A stretch of DNA of 64,000 nt from Holophagales bacterium (GTDB lineage: Bacteria; Acidobacteriota; Thermoanaerobaculia; Multivoradales; JAGPDF01): positions 4,123,501-4,187,500 of the forward strand of contig CP064972.1 of NCBI GenBank assembly GCA_016699405.1, given 5' to 3'. Shown here in pieces: positions 6,060 to 15,036 of this stretch. A program made the position numbers and the translations under genes. The notes beneath the pieces were generated by a model. That model had not been told where the DNA came from, ran no database searches, and was given only the letters and a program-made list of their open reading frames with translations. The stretch's first letter is position 1. The number at the start of each line of letters is the position of its first letter.

Positions 6060-7673
6060 ATGTCCTCAGCGATCAAGAAGGTCCTCAAGTGGGTCGGCAT
6101 CGTTCTCGGCGTCGTCGTGGCGGTGGTCGTCGCGCTCGGCATCTACATCTACCGGCAGATGCCGAAGCCGATCGGCGAGCGGCCCGTCCTGCAGTCGGAG
6201 CTCTTCGCGAAGCCGGCGCAGGAGCTGCCGATGGCCGGGCGGTTCATCTACAAATCGGCCACCGAGCTCGCGGCGATGATCCGCGAGAAGCAGGCGACCT
6301 CGACCGAGATCGTCCAGGAGCACATCAACCACATCAAGAACACCAACTACAAGACGAACGCCTTCGTCTGGCTGTTCGAGCGCGAGGCGTTGGAGGCCGC
6401 CCGGCTGGCCGACGAGAAGGTCGCTCGCGGCGAGCCGCTCGGCCTGCTCCACGGCGTGCCGGTGAGCATCAAGGAAGAGTTCTGGGTGAAGGGGAAGCCG
6501 AACACCGTCAACGCCGAGATGTTCCGCGGCTTCGTCGCCCCACGCAACGCCGCGGTGGTCGACGCCTGGCTCGAACAGGGCGCCATCGTTCTCGGCACGA
6601 CGAACGTGCCGAACCTGCTCTTCGACATGCAGACCGCCGGCGAGATCTACCCGACCGGCAACAACCCGTACGACGCGAGCCGCACCCCCGGCGGCAGCAC
6701 CGGCGGCGGCGCGGCCTCGGTGGCGGCGGGTTTGGTGCCGCTCGCGCTCGGCGGCGACATGGGCGGCAGCATCCGCGTGCCGGCGGCGTTCTGCGGCCTG
6801 TACGGGCTCAAGACGACCGAGGACAGCATGGGCCGGAACCCCGGCTCCTTCCCCGGCGAGCCGGGCAATCCGAAGTACCACCGACTGGCGGTCGCCGGGC
6901 CGCTCGCCCGCACGGTCGACGACGTCGAGCTCGGCTGGAACGCCCTGATGAAGCACTGGCCCGACAGCAAGTCGCTGCGCAGCGAGCCGGAGAGGGCGCT
7001 CGATCAGTACCGGGTCGCCTACTTCGACGAATGGAAATTCGGCAACGACAAGCTCTTCGTCGGCAACGACGTCAAGACGCGACTGAAGCAGCTCGTCGAC
7101 GCGCTGCGCTCGAAGGGCGTGACGGTGACCGAGGACCAGCCGACGAACTTCGCCGAGATGAAGGTGATGCACTCCATGCTCTCGGTCTACATGATGTTCG
7201 AGAAGATGCCGTGGATCATCCGGCAGTTGATCCTGCGGGACTTCAAAGCCAAGGACAACCATCGTCTCGACTACCGCGAGGCGTACGAGCAGATGTCGAG
7301 CCCGAGCGACGAGAAGTACGACAGGCTCTTGCGGCGGCGCGCCGCCATGACGGCGAAGATGGAGTCGTTCTTCGACAAGGTCGACCTGCTGTTGATGCCG
7401 GTCGCTGCGGGACCGGCGATCCGGCACAACGAGCGGCACGAGCCGATCGTGCTCGACGGAACGACGATCGACTACTGGGACTACTTCCACTTCCCGATGC
7501 CCTGGAACGCCACCGGACATCCGGCGCTCACGATTCCTCTCGGCCTGAGCCCGGAGGGCCTGCCGATCGCCGTCCAGGTCGTCGGGCCGATGAGCTCGGA
7601 GAGGCGCCTCCTGGCCTTCGCCAAGCTCATCGAGCCGCTGCACGAGGGGTTCGTGCGGCCACCGGCCCACTGA
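6060..7673 (+). CDS. Membrane-anchored amidase-signature hydrolase, FAAH-like
   Basis: 537 residues. One transmembrane helix spans about 10-30, followed by an amidase-signature domain. The Ser-Ser-Lys triad is visible as Lys138 (PVSIKEE), Ser213 (PGGSTGGGAA) and Ser237 (GGDMGGSIRVPA). The spacing of 75 and 24 residues equals that of mammalian fatty-acid amide hydrolase (Lys142, Ser217, Ser241), and the N-terminal membrane helix is also shared. It probably hydrolyses an amide, perhaps a lipid amide, at the inner membrane; the substrate is inferred only from this likeness. The ATG at 6060 follows CAGGGGGG. A strong hairpin downstream (7746-7775) suggests a monocistronic unit. Confidence 0.9.
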   Translation: MSSAIKKVLKWVGIVLGVVVAVVVALGIYIYRQMPKPIGERPVLQSELFAKPAQELPMAGRFIYKSATELAAMIREKQATSTEIVQEHINHIKNTNYKTNAFVWLFEREALEAARLADEKVARGEPLGLLHGVPVSIKEEFWVKGKPNTVNAEMFRGFVAPRNAAVVDAWLEQGAIVLGTTNVPNLLFDMQTAGEIYPTGNNPYDASRTPGGSTGGGAASVAAGLVPLALGGDMGGSIRVPAAFCGLYGLKTTEDSMGRNPGSFPGEPGNPKYHRLAVAGPLARTVDDVELGWNALMKHWPDSKSLRSEPERALDQYRVAYFDEWKFGNDKLFVGNDVKTRLKQLVDALRSKGVTVTEDQPTNFAEMKVMHSMLSVYMMFEKMPWIIRQLILRDFKAKDNHRLDYREAYEQMSSPSDEKYDRLLRRRAAMTAKMESFFDKVDLLLMPVAAGPAIRHNERHEPIVLDGTTIDYWDYFHFPMPWNATGHPALTIPLGLSPEGLPIAVQVVGPMSSERRLLAFAKLIEPLHEGFVRPPAH

Positions 7674-7745
7674 AGCCGGCCTCGTGCGCCGCCGCGACCT
7701 TCCGTGGACGGCGCGCTTGACCCCTCGCCAGGCAGAGGAGAGACT

Positions 7746-7775
7746 CGGCGCGCCACCCCGGCGCGCCGTTTCCTC
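7746..7775 (+). terminator. Probable terminator after the amidase gene
   Basis: GGCGCGCC is repeated (7747-7754 and 7760-7767) and is self-complementary, giving an 8-bp GC stem with a 5-nt loop. It is followed by GTTTCCTCCT, a modest T-rich tail. Confidence 0.6.
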
Positions 7776-7858
7776 CTCCCACCCCTCTCGATTCCGATGA
7801 CCCCACGACCCGACGCCCGGCTGCAGACGCGGGCGCGGGCCGCGACGTCCAGGCCCGG

Positions 7859-10465
7859 ATGAGCGACGCCGACCGTCGATTCGTGCGGCGCCATCCCTGG
7901 CTGTCGCTCTATCTCGCCCTGCTCGTCGCCTCGACGGCCGTGCGCCTGCTTCGCCCGGCGCCGGAGCTGCCGCCGGGGGTGGAGGCGATCGAGCTCCCGG
8001 CGCTGGCGCACGACGGAACGACCGTCTCGACCCCACCGCTGCGCCTCGCCTGGCGCGAGCTCGGCGACGCCGCCTCGACGAAGACACCGCTGCTCCTCTT
8101 GCACGGCAGTCCCGGAAGCAGTGGGGACCTGCGAGCGCTCGCCGCCGAGCTGCCGGGCGACCGGCGCCTGCTGATCCCCGACCTGCCCGGCTTCGGCGCC
8201 TCGTCGCGACGCCTTCCCGACCACTCGATCCTGACCCACGCCCGCACCCTCCTCGCCTGGCTCGATCGACTGGGAATCTCCCGCGTCGATGTCGTGGCGA
8301 TCAGCCAGGGCGGCGGCGTGGCAATCCACCTCACCGGCCTCGCACCCGAGCGCGTCCGCTCGCTCACGCTGCTCTCCGCGATCGGCGTGCAGGAGCTCGA
8401 GCTGCTCGGCGACTACTCGCTCAACCACGCCCTGCACCGCGTGCAACAGGGGCTCGTCTGGGGACTGCAGAACCTCGTCCCCCACTTCGGGGCGATCGAC
8501 CGCTCGCCGCTCGACGTCGGCTTCGCGCGCAACTTCAGCGACAGCGACCAGCGACCGCTGCGCGGTCTGCTCGAGCGGTGGAACGGGCCGACGCTGATCG
8601 TCCACGGTCGCGACGACTCGCTGGTGCCGTTCGCCGCCGCCGAGGAGCACCACCGCATCGTGCCGCAGAGCGAGCTCGCGACCCTCACCGGCGACCACTT
8701 CCTCTTCTTCACCCGACCGGCCGAGGTCGCCGCAGCGATCGGCCGATTCCTCGTGGAGGTCGACCACGGAACCGCGGTCGACCGAGCGCACGCCGACCCG
8801 GCGCGGGTCGAGCTCGCCGAGGTCGACGCGGGCCGGCTGCCACCGCCACGCGCCCACGGGGCGACGGCCTTCTTCCTCGCTTTCCTGCTCGCCGTGGCGA
8901 CGTTCGGCAGCGAAGACCTCGCCTGCGTCGGCGCCGGGTTGCTGGTGGCACGCGGCACGCTCTCCTTCCCGGTCGCGACGCTCGCCGCGCTCGTCGGCAT
9001 CTTCGTCGGCGACCTGCTGCTCTTCGCCGCCGGTCGCCTGCTCGGCCGCTCGGCACTACGTCATCCGCCGATGTCCTGGCTGGTCTCGGAAGCCGCGGTG
9101 GAACGCGCTTCGGGCTGGTTCCAGCGCAAGGGGCCGCAGGTCATCGTCGCCTCGCGCTTCCTGCCCGGGACGCGCCTGCCCACCTACGTCGCTGCCGGCG
9201 TGCTGCGCACCCCCTGGCTGCGCTTCACCGGCTGGTTCCTGCTGGCCGCGGCGCTCTGGACGCCGCTGCTGGTCGGCGCCGCCGCGCTCGGCGGCAAGGG
9301 GCTGCTCTCCGCCCTCGCCCGCGTCGAACGACCGAGCCTCGGCGTGCTGCTCGCCGTGCCGCTGCTCCTCTGGCTGCTCGTCGAGCTGGCGAGCTCGCTC
9401 GCCTCCTGGCGCGGCCGGCGCCTGCTTCTCGGCAGGTTCCGTCGGGCGACGCGCTGGGAGTTCTGGCCGTCGTGGAAGGTCTACCCGCCGATCGTCCTCT
9501 ACATCCTCGCGCTCGGCCTGCGCCATCGCCGGATGACGCTCTTCACCGCAGTCAACCCGGCGATGCCCGCCGGCGGCTTCGTGCGGGAGTCGAAGGCGGC
9601 GATCCTCGGCGCGCTCGCTGCCGGCGACCGGCACGGCCGGGTGGCCCGGTTCGTCGCCCTGCCGTGCACCGCACCGGCGAGCGAGCGACTCGCCAGCCTG
9701 CGCGCCTTCCTCGTCGCCCATCGCCTCGACTATCCGGTGGTCCTCAAGCCCGACGTCGGCGAACGCGGCAGCGGCGTGTCGATCGTCCGCGACGAAGCGG
9801 CGGCGATCGCCCGGCTCGACGAGTCGACGGTCGACCTGATCGCCCAGGAGTACGTCCCGGGCGTCGAGGCCGGCGTCTTCTACGCGCGCCATCCCGAGGA
9901 GGCGCACGGACGCATCCTGTCGATCACCACCAAGGAGTTCCCGGCCGTCGCCGGCGATGGCGAGCGCACCCTCGAGGAGCTCATCCTCGCCGACGACCGG
10001 GCGGTGTGCATGGCACCGACCTTCCTGGCGCGCTTCGCCGAGCGCCTCGACGAGATCCCGCCGCGCGACACGGTCGTGCCGCTGGTCGAGATCGGCAACC
10101 ACTGCCGCGGCACGGTCTTCCGTGACGGCCGCGCGCTCGCCACCGCGCCGCTCGCCGAAGCGATCGACGAGCTCTCGCGCGGCTACGACGGCTTCCACTT
10201 CGGCCGCTACGACCTGCGCGCCCCGTCGTTCGCCGCGCTTGCCGCCGGCGAGGGGATCCAGGTGCTCGAGCTCAACGGCGTGACCTCGGAGATGGCGCAC
10301 ATCTACGAGCCGGGGACCAGCCTCTGGACCGCCTGGCGAGCTCTCGCCGCGCAGTGGCGGCTGGCCTTCTCGATCGCCGCAGCCAACGTCCGGCGAGGCG
10401 CGCGCCCGACGCCGGCAGGCGAGCTGCTTTCGCTCGTCGCCCGCCACCTGCGCGGCCCGGGCTGA
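7859..10465 (+). CDS. Triple fusion: alpha/beta hydrolase, DedA (VTT) membrane domain, ATP-grasp
   Basis: 868 residues in three parts. After one N-terminal hydrophobic helix, residues about 50-310 are an alpha/beta hydrolase with oxyanion motif HGSPGSS, nucleophile elbow VAISQGGG (Ala replaces the first Gly of GxSxG), acid GRDDSLVP and base GDHF. Residues about 331-520 are a DedA/VTT domain with FGSEDLACVGAG, GDLLLFAAGR, SRFLPGTRLP and several membrane helices. Residues about 575-860 are an ATP-grasp domain with VVLKPDVGERGSGVSIV, QEYVPGVEAGVFY and a late ELNGVTSE metal site. DedA proteins move lipids across the membrane and ATP-grasp enzymes join carboxylates to amines, so a lipid-modifying machine is plausible but inferred. 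The start ATG has only a weak ribosome site. Confidence 0.88.
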   Translation: MSDADRRFVRRHPWLSLYLALLVASTAVRLLRPAPELPPGVEAIELPALAHDGTTVSTPPLRLAWRELGDAASTKTPLLLLHGSPGSSGDLRALAAELPGDRRLLIPDLPGFGASSRRLPDHSILTHARTLLAWLDRLGISRVDVVAISQGGGVAIHLTGLAPERVRSLTLLSAIGVQELELLGDYSLNHALHRVQQGLVWGLQNLVPHFGAIDRSPLDVGFARNFSDSDQRPLRGLLERWNGPTLIVHGRDDSLVPFAAAEEHHRIVPQSELATLTGDHFLFFTRPAEVAAAIGRFLVEVDHGTAVDRAHADPARVELAEVDAGRLPPPRAHGATAFFLAFLLAVATFGSEDLACVGAGLLVARGTLSFPVATLAALVGIFVGDLLLFAAGRLLGRSALRHPPMSWLVSEAAVERASGWFQRKGPQVIVASRFLPGTRLPTYVAAGVLRTPWLRFTGWFLLAAALWTPLLVGAAALGGKGLLSALARVERPSLGVLLAVPLLLWLLVELASSLASWRGRRLLLGRFRRATRWEFWPSWKVYPPIVLYILALGLRHRRMTLFTAVNPAMPAGGFVRESKAAILGALAAGDRHGRVARFVALPCTAPASERLASLRAFLVAHRLDYPVVLKPDVGERGSGVSIVRDEAAAIARLDESTVDLIAQEYVPGVEAGVFYARHPEEAHGRILSITTKEFPAVAGDGERTLEELILADDRAVCMAPTFLARFAERLDEIPPRDTVVPLVEIGNHCRGTVFRDGRALATAPLAEAIDELSRGYDGFHFGRYDLRAPSFAALAAGEGIQVLELNGVTSEMAHIYEPGTSLWTAWRALAAQWRLAFSIAAANVRRGARPTPAGELLSLVARHLRGPG

Positions 10466-10576
10466 GCCGCGCGACGACTCTTCCGTTCGTCGCGGCCGAT
10501 CTGGCAAGATCCCCTCCCCGCGCGCGGCCCCCCGCCACCGGCGTCGCCGCCGCGGACCCGTACGAAGGAGCTGACG

Positions 10577-12880
10577 ATGCAGAAGTCGCAAGCGCTCGAG
10601 CCGCGCTTCGCCGGAGCCGTGGCGCGCGAAGTCGGATGCACTCCCCGCCAGGTCGCCGCCGCCGACGCGCTCTTCGCCGACGGCGCGACCGTGCCGTTCG
10701 TTGCCCGCTACCGCAAGGAGGCCACCGGCGGCCTCGACGACGCCGCGGTCGAGACGATCGCCAAGCGACGCGACTACTTCCTCGAGCTCGCCGAGCGACG
10801 CGACGCGATCCTCGCCTCGGTCGGCGACCAGGGCAAGCTCACCGCCGAGCTCGAGGCCGCGCTGCGCGCCGCCGTCACCAAGCAGGAGCTCGAGGACCTC
10901 TACCTGCCGTACAAGCCGAAGCGGCGCACCCGCGCGCAGATCGCGCGGGAACGCGGTCTCGAGCCGCTCGCCGACCTCCTGCTGGCCGGTGCGGCCGGAG
11001 CGCAGGACCCCGCGGCGCTCGGCGCGGCGTTCGTCGCGGACGAGCGTGGCGTCGCCGACGCGGAGAGCGCGGTCGCCGGTGCGCGCGACATCCTCGCCGA
11101 GCGACTGGCCGAGAACGCCGAAGTCCGGGCCCGCCTGCGCGATTCGCTCCGCACCGCCGGGATGCTCTCGGCGCGCGTGCTCTCCGGCAAGGAGGAGGAG
11201 GGGCGGACCTACCGCGACTACTTCGCGCACGCCGAAGCGGCGCGCACCATCGCTTCGCACCGCCTGCTGGCGATCGACCGCGGCGAGCGCGAAGGGATCC
11301 TCTTCACCGACCTGGCGATCGCCGACGAGCCGTTCGTGGCTTGGCTCGGCACGACGTGGAAGGTGGACCTCGGCACGCCCTGCGGCCGCGAAGTCGCCGC
11401 GGCGACCGCCGATTCCTACCAGCGGCTGCTCCGCCCGTCGGTGACGCACGAGGTCCGCTCGGAGCTGCGCGAGCGCGCCGAGGCCGAAGCGATCGGCGTC
11501 TTCCGCGCCAACCTCGAGTCGCTGCTGCTGCAGTCGCCGTTCGGCCAGTACGCGGTCGTCGGTCTCGACCCGGGCTTGCGCACCGGATGCAAGCTCGCCG
11601 TCGTCGACCCGACCGGCCGCGTCGTCGCCACCGACGTGCTGCGCCTCGTCGACGAGCGGCCGGAAGCGATCGCCGCCGCGGCGCGACGGCTCGTCGACCT
11701 CGCTCGCGCGCACGCGGTGCGGGCCGTCGCCGTCGGCAACGGCACCGCCGGGCGCGAGACCGAACGGGCCGCGCGCGCCGCGCTCTCCGCGGCCGGGCTC
11801 GCCGAGGTGATCGTGGCGATCGTCCCCGAGACCGGAGCCTCGGTCTACTCCGCCTCCGAAGTCGCGCGCCAGGAGCTTCCCGACCTCGACGTGTCGCTGC
11901 GCGGCGCGGCGTCGATCGCCCGCCGATTGCAGGACCCGCTCGCCGAGCTGGTCAAGATCGAGCCGCGCTCGCTCGGAGTCGGCCAGTATCAGCACGACCT
12001 CGAGCCGCGCGCCCTCGCCCGCGAGCTCGACCTCGCGGTGGAGGGCGTGGTCAATCGCGTCGGCGTCGAGCTCAACAGCGCCTCGCCGGCGCTGCTCGGA
12101 CGCGTCTCCGGTCTCTCCAGCCGGCTCGCCGCCGCGATCGTCGCGCGCCGCGACGCCCACGGCCCCTTCCGCTCCCGGCGTGAGCTGCTCGAGGTCCCCG
12201 GCCTCGGCCCGAAGACCTTCGAGCAGGCGGCCGGATTCCTCCGCCTGCGCGACGGCAGCCATCCGCTCGACCGCACGGCGGTCCATCCGGAGCGCTACTC
12301 GGCGATCGAACAGCTCGCGCGCTCGGCCGGGCTCGATCTCGTCGAGCTGGTCGGCAACCCGGCACGGGTGGCCGCCCTGCCGATCGACTCGTTGCTCGAC
12401 GAGCGCTCCGGCATGGGGCGCTTCACCCTCGCCGACATCCGCGCCGAGCTCGAGCGCCCGGGCCGCGACCCGCGACCCGACTTCGTCGCCCCGGCCTGGC
12501 GCGACGACGTGGCGACGCTCGACGACCTCGTCGTCGGCATGGTGCTCGAAGGGCGCGTCTCGAACGTCACGAACTTCGGCGCCTTCGTCGACATCGGCGT
12601 GAAGCGCGACGGACTGGTGCACCTCTCGGAGCTCTCGACGCGCTGGATCGCCGACCCGCGCGAGGCGGTACGCGTCGGTGAAGTCGTCAAGGTGATGGTC
12701 AAGGAGGTCGATCGCGAGCGCGGGCGCGTGCAGCTCTCGATCAAGGCGCTCGCCGCGCCAGCGACACGCGGTGAGTCGCGCGAGGGCGAGCGTCGCAGCG
12801 CGACGCCCAAACCCGCCCCGACGACAGCGCGACCGCAGCCGACCGTCGCCGATCTCGCGCGGAAATTCAGCCGTCGTTGA
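10577..12880 (+). CDS. tex: Transcription accessory protein Tex (S1 RNA-binding)
   Basis: 767 residues, the normal Tex length. Visible parts in order are the N-terminal helical region with VPFVARYRKEATGGLDD, a YqgF/RNase-H-like domain with VVGLDPGLRTGCKLAVVD, helix-hairpin-helix motifs (VPGLGPKTFEQAAGF) and a C-terminal S1 domain (VTNFGAFVDIGV, DGLVHLSELS). The YQHDL signature of the family is present. Tex binds nucleic acid and affects transcription and stress tolerance; its exact action is still debated. The ATG at 10577 follows AAGGAG by 7 nt. The Ala/Pro/Arg-rich tail after the S1 domain is unstructured. Confidence 0.96.
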   Translation: MQKSQALEPRFAGAVAREVGCTPRQVAAADALFADGATVPFVARYRKEATGGLDDAAVETIAKRRDYFLELAERRDAILASVGDQGKLTAELEAALRAAVTKQELEDLYLPYKPKRRTRAQIARERGLEPLADLLLAGAAGAQDPAALGAAFVADERGVADAESAVAGARDILAERLAENAEVRARLRDSLRTAGMLSARVLSGKEEEGRTYRDYFAHAEAARTIASHRLLAIDRGEREGILFTDLAIADEPFVAWLGTTWKVDLGTPCGREVAAATADSYQRLLRPSVTHEVRSELRERAEAEAIGVFRANLESLLLQSPFGQYAVVGLDPGLRTGCKLAVVDPTGRVVATDVLRLVDERPEAIAAAARRLVDLARAHAVRAVAVGNGTAGRETERAARAALSAAGLAEVIVAIVPETGASVYSASEVARQELPDLDVSLRGAASIARRLQDPLAELVKIEPRSLGVGQYQHDLEPRALARELDLAVEGVVNRVGVELNSASPALLGRVSGLSSRLAAAIVARRDAHGPFRSRRELLEVPGLGPKTFEQAAGFLRLRDGSHPLDRTAVHPERYSAIEQLARSAGLDLVELVGNPARVAALPIDSLLDERSGMGRFTLADIRAELERPGRDPRPDFVAPAWRDDVATLDDLVVGMVLEGRVSNVTNFGAFVDIGVKRDGLVHLSELSTRWIADPREAVRVGEVVKVMVKEVDRERGRVQLSIKALAAPATRGESREGERRSATPKPAPTTARPQPTVADLARKFSRR

Positions 12881-12939
12881 GCCCTCGACGCGAGATCAAC
12901 CGACGGCGTGAATCGGCTTGATTTTGCCGCGCGAAACCC

Positions 12940-12969
12940 TTGACAACCTCGGTGCGGCAGGCGTACCTT
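12940..12969 (+). promoter_or_regulatory. Sigma-70-type promoter of the small transcription unit
   Basis: A perfect -35 TTGACA (12940-12945), an 18-bp spacer and -10 TACCTT (12964-12969). Transcription would start near 12976, just before a strong Shine-Dalgarno. A perfect TTGACA is conspicuous in DNA this GC-rich. Confidence 0.65.
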
Positions 12970-12992
12970 GAATCTCGAGCAAGGAGGTTGAG

Positions 12993-13079
12993 ATGACTCC
13001 ACCGGGCAAGACGGGGCCCTCGGAGTCGGGCCTCTCAGGACGGCGACTCCGAGGGCGCACCAGCCGAGACGCGAGCTGA
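12993..13079 (+). CDS. Possible 28-residue small protein
   Basis: An ATG lies 5 nt after AAGGAGG, one of the strongest ribosome binding sites in the window, and opens 28 codons ending at TGA 13077-13079. The peptide is hydrophilic and basic, beginning MTPPGKTGPSESG and ending TSRDAS, with no membrane segment. A 13-bp hairpin lies inside the ORF. No family is recognised. It may be a true small protein or a leader peptide; low codon number prevents a firmer call. Confidence 0.45.
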   Translation: MTPPGKTGPSESGLSGRRLRGRTSRDAS

Positions 13080-13166
13080 GTCTTCCCAGCTGATCGCGGG
13101 TTCATCGACACCCCGACAGCGATTCGGCCCGAACGGCCGAGAACGGCACGCAACCTCGGCGCAACG

Positions 13167-13200
13167 AAAGAGGAGGCTTCCGCAAGGAGCCTCCTCTTTT
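13167..13200 (+). terminator. Intrinsic terminator, probably bidirectional
   Basis: AGAGGAGGCT and AGCCTCCTCT form a 10-bp stem around a TCCGCAAGG loop, followed by TTTT and preceded by GAAA. It ends the small plus-strand unit. It also lies 28 nt beyond the stop of the minus-strand TPR gene, so it could serve both. Confidence 0.88.
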
Positions 13201-13227
13201 CTCGTTCTTGCGTGTCTCGTTTCGCGG

Positions 13228-15036
13228 TCACGGCACGCTCGACGCTGCCGGGAGCGCGGCGAGCGCCCGCCGCGGCTCGTCCCAGTCGGGCGCCAGCTTC
13301 GCCGCCTCGCGCCAGGCGGCTTCAGCCTCGGCGAACCGTCCCTGACGCTCCCGCAATCGGCCGAGCTCGAATCGCGCCAGCGGTGAATCGGGCGCGGCAT
13401 CCAGGGCCCGCCGCAGCTCGTCTTCGGCGCGCGACCAGGCTTCCAGATCGATGAGCACACGAACGAGATCGAGGCGCGCCGCGAGATAGTCCGGCACCAT
13501 GCCGACAGCAAGGTCGAGCTCGCGCGCCGCCTCGACACGGCGACCCCGCCCCTCCTCGATCAGGCCGAGAAGACGGTGCGGCTCGGCGAAGCGCGGCCGT
13601 GAAGCCAGCGCGGCGTGCAACAGCGACTCGGCCTCGTCGAGGTCGCCGGCGATCATCCGCTGGCGACCGAGGTGGTATTGCAACACGGGATTGCGCGGCT
13701 CGGCCGCAAGGGAGCGGCGAAAGAGCGTCTCAGTCGAGCTCCAGGCGGGAAGCTGGGCGTGCGTTCGTCCCGCCGCCAGGGCGATCGAGGCGAGCGCGAG
13801 CAGCGACCCCGCACCGCGCGCCAGCGCCGGGGACGCCACGCGCAGGCGATCGAGCAGCGCCGCGACGAGCGAGACGAGCGCCCAGAGAAGCCCGACGTGA
13901 GGCAGGTAGGTGTAGCGGTCGGCAAGCGCCTGCTCGCCGACCTGCACGAGCCCGAGCGTCGGCAGCAGCGCGACGACGAAGAGCAGCCAGCCGAAGGCCA
14001 CCGGGCGGGCCGCGTCGTCGAAGGCGCGCGCGCGACGCACCGTGAGCATCCTCCAGGCAAGGCCGCTGACTGCGATCACCGCCAGCGCACGAATCGCGAT
14101 CGCGTCGGACGACGGCGGCTCGCCGCCCGGCAGCCAAGGGTGCGGATAGAGCGCGGCGAGGCCGTGGGGTCGCAGGGTCAGGGCAACGTAGCGCGGAATG
14201 GCGAGCGCCGCGTTGGCGAGCCGTGCGCCGAGCGCGAGCTCGCTACGCCCCGCCACCGCTCCGCCGCCGTGCTGCGCGGCGATCGTCGCCAACGCGGCGC
14301 CAGCGGCGAGCACCGCCCACGGAAGCTTCTCGAGAAGGCGTCGCCGCCAATCGAAGGCGGTCCCCTCTTCACGCAGCGGCCAGAGATCGAGCAGGAGGAA
14401 GATCAGCGGCAAGGTGACAGCCATCGGCTTGGCGGCGAGCGCCGCCGCCACGGCCAGGGTCACCGCGAGATGGCGCCAGCGACCCCCGCGGCGCCGCCAC
14501 CCCAGGTAGGCGAGCAGCGCCAGCAGGGCAAAGAGGCCACACAGCACGTCCTTGCGCTCGGCCACCCAGGCGACCGACTCGACGCGCAGCGGATGGAGCC
14601 CGAAGAGCGTCGCCGCGGTCAGCCCGGCGAGCGGACGATGCGGCGACAGGCGCCAGAAGAGGGCGAGCACCAGCAACGTGTTGAGCACGTGCAGGGCCAC
14701 GTTGACGCGATGCGGGGCGCTCGGCCCGGGGCCGAAGAGGTCGACGTCGAGCATGTGCGACATCCAGGTCAGCGGATGCCAGTTCGCGGCATGTCGAGTC
14801 GTCCAGGCCCAGACGACGCTCTCGCGGCTCAATCCGCCGAGCACGTGCGGATTGGCGCTGACGTAGACCGGGTCGTCCCAGTCGACGAAGCCGTAGCCAC
14901 CCGCCGGGGCGAAGAGCACGGCGACCGCCGCGGCGAGCAGGAGGGAGACGACGAGCCGGCCGCCGTGCCCGAGCCGGAAGGCGGTCGACGGACCGGAGGC
15001 GGGCGACGCGATCGGGCTCGCCGCCATCGCCTTCAT
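13228..15036 (-). CDS. Multi-pass membrane protein with C-terminal TPRs (TMTC-like)
   Basis: 602 residues. The first 430 or so form about ten membrane helices, with the early luminal motif FVDWDDPVYV and the pairs NWHPLTWMSHMLD and GLHPLRVESVAWVAERKD, which are characteristic of the bacterial relatives of TMTC proteins (DUF1736). The remaining 170 residues are TPR repeats (NPVLQYHLGRQRMIAGDLDEAE, split here by helix boundaries). TMTC proteins are GT-C-type glycosyltransferase relatives; the bacterial members are poorly characterised. The ATG overlaps the stop of the upstream acyltransferase gene by 4 nt (ATGA), so the three minus-strand genes form one operon. A role in envelope lipid or protein glycosylation is inference. 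Confidence 0.82.
   Translation of the reverse strand: MKAMAASPIASPASGPSTAFRLGHGGRLVVSLLLAAAVAVLFAPAGGYGFVDWDDPVYVSANPHVLGGLSRESVVWAWTTRHAANWHPLTWMSHMLDVDLFGPGPSAPHRVNVALHVLNTLLVLALFWRLSPHRPLAGLTAATLFGLHPLRVESVAWVAERKDVLCGLFALLALLAYLGWRRRGGRWRHLAVTLAVAAALAAKPMAVTLPLIFLLLDLWPLREEGTAFDWRRRLLEKLPWAVLAAGAALATIAAQHGGGAVAGRSELALGARLANAALAIPRYVALTLRPHGLAALYPHPWLPGGEPPSSDAIAIRALAVIAVSGLAWRMLTVRRARAFDDAARPVAFGWLLFVVALLPTLGLVQVGEQALADRYTYLPHVGLLWALVSLVAALLDRLRVASPALARGAGSLLALASIALAAGRTHAQLPAWSSTETLFRRSLAAEPRNPVLQYHLGRQRMIAGDLDEAESLLHAALASRPRFAEPHRLLGLIEEGRGRRVEAARELDLAVGMVPDYLAARLDLVRVLIDLEAWSRAEDELRRALDAAPDSPLARFELGRLRERQGRFAEAEAAWREAAKLAPDWDEPRRALAALPAASSVP

Larger units (their letters stand above)
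12976..13200 (+). ncRNA. Candidate structured small RNA or leader transcript of about 225 nt
   Basis: This unit is bounded by the promoter at 12940-12969 and the intrinsic terminator at 13167-13200. It contains a perfect 13-bp stem, GCCCTCGGAGTCG at 13016-13028 with its complement at 13044-13056, and further short inverted repeats near 13130. It also carries a 28-codon ORF with a strong ribosome binding site, so it could be a dual-function RNA or a plain small mRNA. No known RNA family is recognised. The C-rich 3' arm of the terminator (GCCTCCTC) is complementary to Shine-Dalgarno sequences. Confidence 0.5.

Noticed and set aside
9056..12622. Minus-strand open frame of 1188 codons
   Set aside because: It lies antisense to the triple-fusion and tex genes, has Arg/Asp/Val-rich composition without domains, and is a product of high GC content.
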